A stretch of 64,000 nt of DNA from Litoditis marina (lineage: Eukaryota; Nematoda; Chromadorea; Rhabditida; Rhabditidae). The stretch lies in contig OZ038436.1 in the NCBI GenBank assembly GCA_964036275.1, positions 21,603,904 through 21,667,903 on the forward strand, read 5' to 3'. Positions 53,451 to 64,000 of this stretch are shown here, in pieces; position 1 is the stretch's first letter, and every line of letters begins with the position of its first letter. The notes beneath the pieces are model-generated. The model did no database searches and was not told the DNA's origin. It saw nothing but the letters and a program-made list of their open reading frames with translations. A program made the position numbers and the translations under genes.

Positions 53451-56223
53451 ATCAGAATCAGATGATCCTTCATAGTCAACGAGTAGACATTTCGACTTTG
53501 GCACGTCATCTGGTTTCTTCTGCGATGAACACTCGGGACTTTCTAGCAGAGCAGTCTCATCTTTCACTGAAAAGAGCGCTTCTAGTTCGATATTTCACGG
53601 TGATATTTTGAAAATAAAACATGTCGAGTTCGGCTGGTAATAGCCTGGAATTCTCAAAATGGCTCACCTGAAGTTTGGCAGACCTTGGGCTTATGTACAA
53701 TTCCGAGCAGAGAGGCCTTCTTGCTGGGTGGACCGGTCTCGAACTGAAAAAAAATAGTTACTCACATTGTCTAATGGTGGTACAAATCTCGTAGAATAAA
53801 GTGTCAAACCTACCTTTTCTAGTATACGTTTGTCTCTATTCTGCCTTAGGCTATTCTTCAATCGTTCCGCTGAACTAATGCCGGGCTCGGAGGTGGAAGG
53901 CTCGGAGGAGAATATTCTTCGCGCTGAGATCGACTCGCGTTCTTCCTCCACACGCTCGTTGTACGCTAGAATCATAATGACGTTGGCAATGAATCACGGC
54001 CATTTGTTTATTTCAATACCCAACAACGTAAGTGGCATTCATGAGTGTTTGATAGTATGGACCTGAACATTTAAAAAATGTGAAGAGTGCATCCTTCTTC
54101 TGTTCTAGCGGAGTAAAATATTGACAGTTTTCGTATTGAAAAATTTTAGAACATAAAATTATTCCATTTTGAAAAGAGTTCAGTACTATTTCTCAAAAAC
54201 AAGAACCCCGATTATTTATGAACTTGTGACGGAGAAAAACCCACATTTCACGGTTCTGTAGCGTGTCAGCATTGCTGCCACCTTTCGATCATTCGGATCT
54301 TCTGGCGCCAGCTTGATATTCAGAGAAGTCCTGGCCAATAGGTCCTCATCTTTCGCTCGTTTCTCCGATAAATCCTTCTTTTCTCTCTGAATGTTCCAAG
54401 AATCTTAAGCACAGTACGGAGCTGAGAATTACAACAACTCCTGTGCTACTATAGAAAAACTCAAAGTTCAAAACATGCAAACCAGTAAAATACTAAGTCT
54501 ACAACTCACTCTGAACCGGGCCCTCAGAAACTGATTAGCAGTAAAATCGTCGCGCAATCGTTCCTGAACCCATTCAATGTTATCCATTCGCCCTTCATCC
54601 GATTCCGCGGTTGATTTATCCTAGAATAATCAAGCATAAATTGAAACATTGAACAAAACCATCAACTACATGCTACGTTGAGCTCAATAGGAAGTTTTCT
54701 AAACCTAACTGTAGGAGTCTAGGTGGGAATGAAAAAAACTATTTGTAGAATAAAACGGAAGGGAAGTTTTCTAATCCTACTGTAGGAGTCTGCGTAGGAA
54801 TGGAGAAGACTGTCTGTTTGAGCAACAGACTGACTCCGCGGTGTCCTCGCCTATAGTAATAATGCCATTGAAATTGTACTAAGCTTCGTCGGCGAAGTTG
54901 TCGTGGTCGCAGCTGTATACCACAACTCCCACTGCATTTTTGTGAATAGATTTCCCACTAATTCGCTGCGTATCGCGCAAACTTTTGCCCGATGTATACG
55001 CGAAGAGATACTACTAGTATGCAGAGACAAAGATATCTGGACGGTAGTCAAGGAACACCATTTCATAACGATTTGAAGTGATCTAATAAATCTTGAATCT
55101 TGATACACGGAGCGTTCAAAAGGAAGGTGCAGTTTCGTTATTCGCTAAAACTGTAATATGCCACCGACTGACCCCATGCTGATGTTCGGCCTTGAACATG
55201 GCATCGGCTGCCAGCTTCTGGTTGAACGTCCTGTCCACTGCTGCCAGCTGGTCGATGGTGGACGGATCGTATCGCTTCTCCTGCCGGCTACAGCCCTCCG
55301 CCAACTCGTAGTCGAAGTTCTAACAATAACAATGTTTATTATAACACTATCGAATTTATCAGAATGACATAGTAAGTGACCATATCTGAATCACAGTCTG
55401 ATCTGTATGCATGGCAGTTTTCGTATCAGGACTGAAAAATGGCGGGATCAAAGTACAAACACAACGGTTCTGGACGAGATGTACAGTATCGATCCTCCCC
55501 TGAGATTATAGTTTCAACAATGACATAGGCCCACGTTCAGCATGTAAAACTACCTAACTACTGCTCGAAAACTCTAATGCATGAGTAGTTGTAATATGTT
55601 AACACTTACCTTCGGATCTGTTCGAATAACATAGTAGTTGTCACACAAATGACACTTCATTCGAAACTCGTAGAGCGGTGTGGTGTAGTACATTCCAATC
55701 TATAAAACAAGAAAAATTAGGTGAGAGGTAAAAAAAAGATTGTTAGATCTAAAGGGTAGGCCAATTACACAAGCAACCAGGTTGCATGCAACCAATGTGC
55801 AACCCGATTGCTTGTGTTGAAAACCATTGGTTGCTTTCAAATGCAACCGGTTACCGCGTAAAGGGCAGGATCAAATTTATCACAAAACAGCAAAACTCAC
55901 CTTCTTCTTCTCAGCATTGTATCTCACTCCCATTCCAACATGATTGTGACATCCTAGACACCAGATGTTGAAAGGCATCTCAAATCTGCAAAACTAGCTT
56001 GATCTCCGTTTGATTCCGGTTCAGGAACGATTTGCCTGGTTTACTTTCTTTGTAATTTTCAAAGTTTTTAAATAGAGACGAACCGGATAATGAGAATTCC
56101 CTGGTCGATCTTTTTCGCTCTTTCTCTGAGCGCATGCGTCCCATGGTACCGATTGAGACCGCCATGCTTCTTGTAATCGAAATCGGGAGGATAGTAGAAG
56201 CTCTGTCCCTTTCTCTCTCCCAT
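53448..56223 (-). CDS. YJU2B: YJU2B/CCDC130 splicing-factor family protein
   Basis: Nine in-phase exons: 56084-56223, 55901-55985, 55610-55699, 55173-55319, 54510-54620, 54245-54386, 53814-53965, 53668-53743, 53448-53566; 353 residues. The family (CWC16: Yju2/CCDC94 and CCDC130) acts with the spliceosome around the first catalytic step; that role comes from the family. The N-terminus MGERKGQSFYYPPDFDYKKH, the zinc-binding CLGC and CHLC pairs with GMGVRYNAEKKK between them, and LAADRTFNQKL-like helices are typical. The C-terminal half is charged and ends in an acidic GSSDSD tail. The third-last junction uses a GTGGGT donor at 54244, the only one that keeps phase. TTGTTTTCAG lies 9 bases before ATG, fitting trans-splicing. 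Its 3' end nearly meets that of dimt-1. Confidence 0.95.
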
Positions 56224-56593
56224 ATTGTAGACTGAAAACAAACTAAAGACACTCTAAACAACAACAACAACAGAAAAACAAAAGATTGATTAACAATGTG
56301 GAAATTAATAGGAATCGAAATGGACCAAGCCCGTATTAACCAAATTGTACATGAACAATATTAAAATTTATATTAAATAAACACACAAAATGAGATCACA
56401 GTTGATTTGTTTGGCAAAGTCAATGACATCGTAAATTTTGAAACCGAAAGTCTGGTTGGCAATATAGATTATGAGCAACATAAAATCATGCAAGCATTAT
56501 TATGCCATAAAAATAAATAAGAAATTAGGAAAACCTTGAAACAACAACGGACTGATCTCAATGAAAAACCCCGTAACTACAAATATGTAAATA
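56224..56593. other. Spacer between sqv-8-like gene and YJU2B
   Basis: A 370-bp AT-rich spacer between two genes on the same strand. It holds the polypyrimidine/AG acceptor of YJU2B and no other feature I can support. Same-strand spacing of this size is compatible with a nematode operon but does not prove one. Confidence 0.5.
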
Positions 56594-59500
56594 TTATAAG
56601 CCCAAAGACTCTTGTTCAATTACAGAGAAATCTGAATTACTGATGTTAACAACTCTTGCTAGATCGTGCTTCTCAAACTTCGGCTTTTCAGTTCGTGTGT
56701 GCCACACAAACACTTTGGTACACAGGTTCGCTTTCGGTTCCAACATAGATCTGTTCAAACCGAGACTGGTTAACAGTTGCGACTCCTGCGAGAATTAAAA
56801 TTTGGGGTGCTTTACAATATTCGGAAGCTATAACCTATAACTTATAAATCGAGAGAAACTTGTTTCAAACTTGGATCATAGAACCAAATTTCGTTCAAAG
56901 GGATTTCTTTCGCTTAGTTAAGCTACGTTCTGGAAAGGATTCAAGTTTCAGAAAGTACTAAGTATGCATATTCAACCACTGCCAGGTACCATATAAGATA
57001 TAACATACTTCGATGCTATATCGATGAGCGAACGTCTACCAAGTAATGCACGCTGTTTCCTTTACTCGAACCCACGATCGAGACATACAAAAACGAGAGC
57101 AGAAACGTGGCGTGTAATAAGTTAAATCTATAACTTAGTTCACTATTCTGCGACTAAGAAACCCTTTCTCAATTCCAAAAAGTTTCACTATACCTGATAA
57201 CCTCGGGGAACGTCGTATTTGAAGCCGGCACCTGGATTCTGAAGAATCAATGTGATGTTCACAGCGAAGGCGGCCATGTCGATCGGAAACGGTCGTTCTG
57301 GTTTCCAGATAGAGTTGAACCCACTGACCACACCTGTAACAGAAATGGTATCATGAAACGAAAACCATTCGAGTGAAGGCTTCTGGGTAATTCGTGCCCA
57401 AGAATTTACAATTAAAAACACATTTTATTCCTGATGCGAGAGGGTGACGAAAATCAGTTGTCACTTGTCACACATTTAGTGCGCATACACCAGTAGTCGC
57501 CAAAAAGTAGTCCGTTTGCAGATTGAAAGACGTGAGAAAAAAGATCATGCATTGAAAATAGACAAATTTCTTCTTTTTGCTGAAAAGTAGCTAAATCTTC
57601 GATTTTTTTTTGGCTACTGTCTGTGCGCGAGGACTTCTGCATAAAACTCATCACATATATTGTTATATCAGCGTAGCAGATAAGCACTGACCATTCTCAT
57701 CCAGATATGGATACTCAGCTATCAGCCCTCCCACAATTCCAACCGGCCATACTCCCGCTTTTTTCACCGATCGAATATCTTGGAAGAGGCGCAGATCATA
57801 GGCATTATCGTCGTCCCCAAAATAAACAACTCCAGTGGTTGCCGAGCCGAGTTGTAACCTTAAAACGGGAAAATTGTACAATTGTCCCCCCCCCCCCCCT
57901 CACCTTAAGTCCCTCCCCCTGTAGTACCATCACCCCCCTCCCAATACGATTCCCTATAGAGAGGGCCAGAGGGGGGTCATTGTATATGGGGGGTCATTAT
58001 ATATGGGGGGTCATTGTAAATGGGGGGTAATTGTACAATATCGACGTTTAACAATCACCCCCCACAATACCAAATGGGGGGTAATAGTACAATCCCGGAC
58101 CTGTTTAACAATCGCCCCCCACTCAATCCAAACCTGCAGTAAAGAAGGACGTTGTACAATCACCCCCCTATGGGGGTGGGTGGTGATTGTACTACGGGTC
58201 GGATTCCAACCTATTTCGGCTCAAGGGGGGGAGGGGACAATTGTACAATAAACCCCTTAAAACAACAAATAATGTACTTCGCATGAAGTCCATACATACA
58301 CCAGAAAGATGCAGCTATTCTTCAATACAGAACCCGTTTTCGATTAAATAGGTGATACCCCATCAAAAGCAGCTAAAGCTAACTTTCCTATACCGCTGAA
58401 AAAAAGTTTCTTTTTGATGTTGTTATCTGACTATTTAGCCAAGCTTGCCACAGTGTGAGCGTTTTATCACTTTCTTCGCAAATCATGTGAGAAATTGACG
58501 TTTTTTCACTTTTCTGTCGATACTAATGAGAGGAGTTTTGGTTGAACGGAATACAGACCTCAGCCAAGAAAGGGCGGCATTGCGCTGCTCCACACCACGA
58601 GGAAGAGACCAGTTGGGATCAGAATATTTCATTTTCATATTAGGCTGTGTTTTGGCGTTGATATGTGTATATGGCAGTCGTGACCTGAAAATGCAATAAT
58701 GGTAATAATTGTATTCGAATACGACACTCTGGTCACTTACTAGAATTACCCTTTCTTACCAGACGTGCTGTGGAACTGTGCATGAATCGGTTAATCACCA
58801 AACTGTATAATCACTACACTTCTTCATTGTTTTGGAACTCTGGCACTAATTCTATTGCATACATGAGAGATTGATGAATACTATTTCAACTAGCACTACA
58901 AACTGATCAACACATAGGAAACCACTGCTAGAAAAGTAAGCCAATCGTTTGTTCACAACTTCAATTATAAACCAAACACCAAAACTACCTCTTGATGATT
59001 CTTGCTATGGCATCCGAAGTCTCATCTGAGTCCTCAACAACAATCCAGTGAAGATTGGGCACATGTGACAGAGTATATGAAAGCCTAGTAAGATCCGCTT
59101 TCTGAGCAGGTCGGAAGTGGGTGGGTGTAATGAAATAAATGACGGGGCTACCAGTGCGTTCGGGACCGAGAAGACTGATACGATCACGAAGCCTGCAAAA
59201 CAGATAGTTAGTTCAACGACTAATAATAAACTGGTTACTATATTAGTATAAAAAACGGGTGTAAAGAAAGTAAAGATTAGTTTTGGATGAAACGTGTGCA
59301 AAAAATATGAAAGAAGTCCAATAAAAATGTTTTGAGGAAAAGTCTAATCTCGCTCGGTTTCAAATTTCAGAAAAAATAAATTAATACCGAGTTTTTTGTA
59401 ACCGAAAAGAAATCTTCTGACTGCGATTCACAATGATCTAGCTTACACTCTGTTTTTTTCTTCAAGGAAAGCGAGATTAGCCTTTTCCTCAAAATATTTT

Positions 59501-61157
59501 TATTGGACTTCTTTCATATTTTTTGCACACGTTTCATCCAAAACTAATCTTTACTTTCTTTACACCCGTTTTTTATACTAATTGAACTCTTTTTCTATAG
59601 TTACGAAGTAACGATCATTTTTGATAAAAATGATATTTTGAACAATAAGCCAAACAAGGAATGTTATGTTAAAACTATTGGAGTTTTAAACGGCGCCGTA
59701 GTCCAGAGCGATTGGCGTAGTTCTAACCTCGTTCAAGTGAGAGCAACTTTTGTGCTCCAGGCAGGAATCGAACCTTCGTTCGCCGAGCGTGAATAGAGCT
59801 TTTATCCAATCCGCCATTCAGACTTGTGAATAGGAGTGAAAACCAAGCTGTACCCGCTTGTCATGAGTTCTTCATTGGAAAACGTCTTCCTACTACACGT
59901 TAAACTCTTCTTTCATTTTCATTTTCACGAAACCGGTCTATCCATGATTTTTTGCGAGACCATTTTCGGCCCTCACACGTAATATTCAAATTTCAGACAT
60001 ACCTGAAAAATACGTATACCTCAACTTTTTTATAGCTTTTCAACAATGTAAGAATTTTTGTAATAAGTTAATTTTGAGCGAAACTATGCCGAGATTTGAG
60101 GAAGCGGACACTTTTGTCGCCGGCGCCGCCGCCCCGCGCGGAAGCCATTTTTGCGAGACGTTGGGCCCTGTAACTCCTCTCAACAAATTTCACTTGGGAC
60201 GTGAACTTAATGTCTCGTAGACGTGTTGCCCTTTCAGTGATTCATGCAAATATCTAATAAAATGATCGACGGACTTTGAAGAAAAATGTAATAAACTGTT
60301 TTGGAATGTCTGCAGACCTCTGAACAAAAACTAATCTGCGCAGCGCTCCGCGCTGCGCCCGATAATGTTTTTCTAGGACACGTTATCGAAATTTAAAAAA
60401 AAAGTCGAGTACAGTTGACTCTGACTACCCGACACTTTCTACGCATTGTTTCCGTGTTCTTCGGACCATTCGAAAATCGACCGAATGAACTCATTATAAA
60501 AATGAACAATCACCTATTTTTCCAACTACAACACGACGTTAGTGATACGTCATTATTATTGACAGACAGGTTGAATTTGAATTAGAAATAAAATGACAAG
60601 CATTCGAGCGAAAAGTACGTGGAATTTAATCACATTGAAAACTTGGCTCCCCCACTGTCCAATTGGTATAATGAAATTTCCAACTACAACTATTTGTTTT
60701 ACAGAATGAAATGAATGACGTCTGAATCTAACTACAGAAGATATATTAACAAAAAACTAACAATATTTCCAACTGCGCTGTTCTTTTTTCCATTCGCGAT
60801 ACTTCTCTTTCCTTAGCCATTATATCGACTCTTATAGCGTCACGCTTTCTATGCAGACTCTCTACCTGGAAAATGTGGTATATGCACAAATATGTGAATA
60901 GGAATACTTAACATGATCTGTATAATATAATCGTATTTCGTATATGTAGCTACATTATCATCTAACAACTAACGATAAAAAATACGTCTACATGTAATAT
61001 ACATGTTTAAGAACCGCACCTCCGCTTTGAGCGTCATTTTGTCTTCGTCGAACGTTTGCACTTTCGAAAACGTCACGAACACTTGGAATAGAAAGAACAA
61101 CATCAAAGCTGCAAACGCACGAACAAACCATCTCTCGGAAATACCCCCGGCTGGCAT
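56594..61157 (-). CDS. sqv-8: Galactosylxylosylprotein 3-beta-glucuronosyltransferase (GlcAT-I/SQV-8 type)
   Basis: Seven in-phase exons: 61020-61157, 60762-60865, 58989-59192, 58559-58684, 57692-57858, 57194-57333, 56594-56785; 356 residues. GT43 family, Golgi type II membrane enzyme that adds glucuronate from UDP-GlcUA to galactose, completing the proteoglycan linker before chondroitin/heparan chains. Visible: short cytosolic tail, membrane anchor FVRAFAALMLFFLFQVFV, coiled stem, donor-binding IYFITPTHFRPAQKADLTRL, Mn2+-binding GVVYFGDDDNAYDLRLF, acceptor-side GFNSIWKPERPFPIDMAAFA, the catalytic-glutamate segment YQESQLL, and the C-terminal FVWHTRTEKP that contacts UDP in this family. I chose ATG at 61157 because TTAATTCCAG lies one base upstream; an in-frame ATG at 61238 precedes that acceptor. 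sqv-8 rather than a glct paralog is likely but not certain. Introns hold G-run repeats and an inverted repeat. Confidence 0.95.
57885..58235. repeat. G-run/C-run repeat cluster in sqv-8-like intron
   Basis: Includes a run of twelve or more C near 57887, four tandem ~17-bp units TGGGGGGTCATTGTATA (57971-58040), and both ACAATCACCCCCCACAAT-type and GGGGGGTAATTGTACAAT-type blocks that are mutual inverse complements. The sequence can form hairpins and possibly G-quadruplexes. Confidence 0.85.
59242..59582. mobile_element. Long inverted repeat, 113-bp arms
   Basis: Left arm 59242-59354 and right arm 59470-59582 are near-perfect reverse complements around a 115-bp spacer. Outer ends read ATTAGTATAAAAAACGGGTG and its inverse; inner ends TCTAATCTCGCT and AGCGAGATTAGC, differing by a base or two. 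It is within an intron of the sqv-8-like gene. Confidence 0.88.
59750..59830 (-). ncRNA. tRNA-like sequence with perfect Pol III boxes
   Basis: On the minus strand the A box TGGCGGATTGG (59806-59816) and B box GGTTCGATTCC (59764-59774) match consensus exactly, 31 bases apart. Acceptor and anticodon stems are poorly paired, so this is a degenerate tRNA or SINE head. It lies in the same intron as the 59242-59582 inverted repeat. Confidence 0.55.
60080..60362 (-). mobile_element. Hairpin-led repeat element, copy 2
   Basis: Read on the minus strand: GC hairpin GCGCAGCGCGGAGCGCTGCG, then CAGATTAGTTTTTGTTCAGA, then about 190 bases later CGTCTCGCAAAAATGGCTTC and a GC-rich block (GGGGCGGCGGCGCCGGCGAC). 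This is the same order as 18280-18620. Confidence 0.65.
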
Positions 61158-61722
61158 TCTGGAATTAAAACGTGAAGTGGCCAAACTATTGAGGTGCCGA
61201 CACTGTACAAGGGATCGAGATAAAACCAAACGAAACAATTACTTGAAATTCATGTTCTTGGTTTCGCATGAACCATATCGAGCAGGTGAGCATTACAATT
61301 GAATGATTGTTGCAAAAACGAGCTACTAAGATTCATCTATAAGTTAAAACTTCAAGCAAAAGTCACGAATTGAATAAATAAAATAAATAAAAACGAATAA
61401 ATAAATATATTTACTGCAAAGTTACTGTGGCTAGGAAATATACGCATTTTGTTCCCTATTTTTGGCGTCACAACTATTGAATTATTACTGTAGCTAGTTT
61501 GAATTTGCTGAAAAGTGATTTCGAATTTCGTTTGCTTATCACTTCTTTACCAAGTTATCTTCATTCAATCAACATCAATTTACATTGTCGGGCTCGATTC
61601 CATTAAAAATTAGGCTGTTCACTAACCAAACCGTTTACCGCGTAACCGGGTTCCGTTGCTTGTTTCTTAACCGCGATACGTTTTGCCAATTTCTTATTAT
61701 TCGCATGATTTTCGAATTGCAG
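61158..61722. promoter_or_regulatory. Divergent upstream region
   Basis: 565 bp between the start codons of the sqv-8-like gene (minus) and the snpc-3-like gene (plus). Both starts directly follow acceptor-like AG sites, so the true promoters lie inside this stretch. I see AAATAAATAA repeats near 61376-61405 and no recognisable motif beyond that. Confidence 0.55.
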
Positions 61723-63816
61723 ATGGATCGGAAGTTCAATGCTGATGAACAATGGTTCACTTCACCATTGATAACAATGCGAGATTTTCTCGAAGAAGCG
61801 TGGACGGCTGAGTTACAATTACGCCGTGAGTCTTTCATTTTCTACTAATAACATCAGTTCGTTCTTTAAGCAGGAAAACAGTGATGGGGATTTGTCAAAA
61901 ATCATCATTATAAATGTTTTATTATTCTTATTGTAGAATCGTTGAATCGCCCAGGAGCGGATTATATTCCCAAAGAAGAAGACTTTCATGAGACTCAGTT
62001 ATTGAATGATTTCATGGACCTGACGAGCTGTTCAAGTTCGACCGCAGCAAACATATTCAAAGATATTGAGTAGGTGAACACTGTTGATGTTTTTGTAGAT
62101 TAGTTTTTGAATGTGTTCCAGACGAACCATTCAAAAACGTGTCGCACTCTTGATTTTGAGGACTAAGATTGATTCGCCCCTCGGCGGTTCAAAGCGAGGA
62201 TAAGGTTCTAAGTATTTGGTACTTGAAAAAGTGCCTTTCGTTTTGTTGTTCCAAGTTTCGAGTATATTATATTTTTTTTCTGGAAACGAATCTGGTTCAT
62301 ATCGTATTCCGAATTGGTCTGAATAATCCGTTACTCAGACCATTGGCTGTTAATTACAAATTCGCGTTTGGTCGAAACTGTATTGCAACAAATCTAGAGA
62401 TATATTGCGCCCCGGAGAGTCTATGACAGCCACGGTGTATAAACAGTTATTTACTGTTTTGCAACGACGCTTGTTCTGAGTAGCTTGCTATATATAGTAC
62501 TACTATGCCTGATTTTCAACTATAACTTTCTGTTATCATTTTTAGCATGTCGAACTTGTTGCCGGACGAACAAAAGGGTGTAAAACGAGAATACAAAAAC
62601 GTCCTCGAAAACTATTTCGGAGATGAGCGACTTAACCCGGAGTTGCTAAGAGTTCACCAGTTAGTTTATAGTTTCAGAACTTTTTAGTCTTCACAACTTC
62701 AGATTCGGGATGTGTGACATTGTGAATGGGCGTTCGGCTGTGTTACCAGATTTTAAATGGGAGAAGATACATTTGTTCACATACAATTAAAGCTGGGGAG
62801 AGTTGATGTTAGATTGTTGCATACATTCAGAATTAAGTTTTTCATTTATGCATACTTATTTTAGTTTCGACTGGGAAACATTGTTACCGATACCTGGCGT
62901 TTCGAGCCTTAGTGAAGACGCTAGTTGGGTCTTCGTCCAAATGTCCTTAACGTGTTAAACTTTTCGTCTAGTTGTGCGAGTCGAGTTTCCACAAGATTTC
63001 ACTGCTCTCATTTTAGGAATGTTTTGCATAATGCTGAGCTCATGAACAATCCTCAGAAAAAGTCCAATTTTCTACGAACAATGAAGTACGATCGTTTCGA
63101 CAAGTGTGATATTGGGGTAAGTTACGTAAGATTAAGATTTCTCAACTTTACTTTTTATTCATTTAAAGCGTTTTGTTTTCATATCTGCATGCAAAACATC
63201 CAATTTTATAGATATTGCAGTACAACTTGTTGATACACTCACCAAACCAAAAACGAATGACAATTTGGAAATTGGTTCATAGGAAATCTGCAAATGGAAA
63301 TAGGAAACTTTTTTGTTTTCAGCTAAAACGTGAGATGCCCGAATGGCATATGACCACCGAAAAGGATATTGTGATTCTAGTCAGTGTACTACCGTCGTAC
63401 AATAAAATTCTATCGACCAACGAGACCCGAGCGAGTCGTTTGGTTAGTTGTCTTTTTTTTACCTTTGAGAAGTTGTAGCTTGTTGCTTGTAGCTTGTAGT
63501 TTGACCATCCACCAACAAATGTCAACTTTTTTTTTCATTTAAAGAAGATTTTTTTCCACTGAAAACGCGCTAAATTCGATACGGATAATTTAATAATCAC
63601 ACTTCTTGAGGTATCAACATCCGAATTTATAGTCAACTTCCCGTTTACGGGTTTACGTAAAAATTATTGACATTCGTTGTAATATAATTTGAGCAACTGT
63701 GTCGTTCTTACTTTGTATATCAGCATTTTATTCCCTCTCATTTTTCTCAGATGGCTCCTAAGAGCAAGTTCATGCTGCGCGGGGAGACGACTCTTCACAG
63801 TTTGAGGAAGAAATTA
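61723..63816 (+). CDS. snpc-3: SNAPC3-like snRNA-activating complex subunit, 3' end cut by window
   Basis: Seven in-phase exons: 61723-61825, 61937-62069, 62546-62659, 62865-62942, 63017-63116, 63323-63442, 63751-63816; the last ends at a GTGAGT donor and the gene continues past the window. ATG at 61723 directly follows GAATTGCAG, fitting trans-splicing. The part seen (about 238 residues) ends with EKDIVILVSVLPSY, RASRLMAPKSKFMLRG and ETTLHSLRKKL, which resembles the SNAPC3 core where a (E/K)F-L-LG-T-L--LRD-I segment opens the zinc-finger domain. The Cys/His cluster would lie beyond 64000. SNAPC3 helps bind the proximal sequence element of snRNA genes for Pol II/III. Junction 62942-63017 relies on a weak GTCCTT donor chosen for phase. 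Confidence 0.8.
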
Positions 63817-64000
63817 GTGAGTTCCATTCATTGGCGAGCAACGTCTCACGTGTAGAGCCTCCCGAATGTTGCATTTTCTCTCATGAACTATGTTTGCAAA
63901 CTTTGGTACGGAGTGGTGGTAGCGGTTTTCTCAAACTACCTAAGGAACCTTAATAAGTTATTCAAACATAGAAGAACTTGTAAATTAAGTCCACAATGGA

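Noticed and set aside
55765..55860. Clustered GCAACC motifs between YJU2B exons
   Set aside because: Short and irregular, with no consistent period; could be chance in an intron.
57707..58251. Plus-strand frames through the G/C-run repeats
   Set aside because: They are antisense to an sqv-8-like exon plus simple repeats.
61158..61238. Upstream in-frame ATG of the sqv-8-like gene (MFRLVLSRSLV)
   Set aside because: A strong trans-splice acceptor lies between it and MPAGGISERW, and the shorter form gives a normal type II membrane protein.

Overview
The window looks like nuclear DNA from a nematode, probably a clade V/rhabditid worm. It is AT-rich, its genes are split into many short exons by introns ending in TTTTCAG-like acceptors, and several start codons sit 0-10 bases after a polypyrimidine/AG site, as expected for spliced-leader trans-splicing. 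The protein families present also fit: a TWK-type two-pore K+ channel, SQV-8-type glucuronosyltransferase, DIMT1, YJU2B/CCDC130 and SNAPC3. I joined exons by hand, keeping reading phase across every junction. Species cannot be fixed from the sequence.

Layout. 1-13.4 kb: gene-poor, with two orphan Ser-Pro-rich exons (4461-4942, minus) and many small repeats, including a 220-bp GAAA microsatellite. 13.4-30.0 kb: two minus-strand genes of a family I do not recognise, here called B (13416-21307, 5' end not found) and A (22946-30031, 761 aa, complete). Their C-terminal halves align without gaps in two blocks (around DILGDDQWW/EILSDQQWW, and FKKRLFVQY/FKKRIFVQY), so they are diverged tandem paralogs. 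30.6-38.3 kb: a minus-strand K2P channel in 16 exons. 38.3-49.3 kb: about 11 kb with no gene I can support, but several tandem repeat arrays. 49.3-64 kb: a compact gene block with a possible small secreted peptide (minus), dimt-1 (plus), YJU2B (minus), an sqv-8-like gene (minus) and an snpc-3-like gene (plus, cut by the window end).

The compact right-hand block serves basic RNA and glycan functions: 18S rRNA dimethylation, splicing, glycosaminoglycan linker synthesis and snRNA promoter recognition. dimt-1 and YJU2B converge with almost no 3' spacer. sqv-8 and the snpc-3-like gene diverge from a 565-bp shared upstream region.

The non-coding part is rich in structure. It holds three long near-perfect inverted repeats (113-199 bp arms), a TTAA-flanked MITE family (three copies, two of exactly 124 bp), two copies of a ~200-bp tRNA-derived SINE-like element, three other Pol III/tRNA-like sequences, a ~130-bp tandem array carrying repeated TGACGTCA sites, and dispersed families built on CACGTG-type and GTAGTTTGATC-type palindromes. 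Many of these lie inside introns of gene B and the K2P gene.
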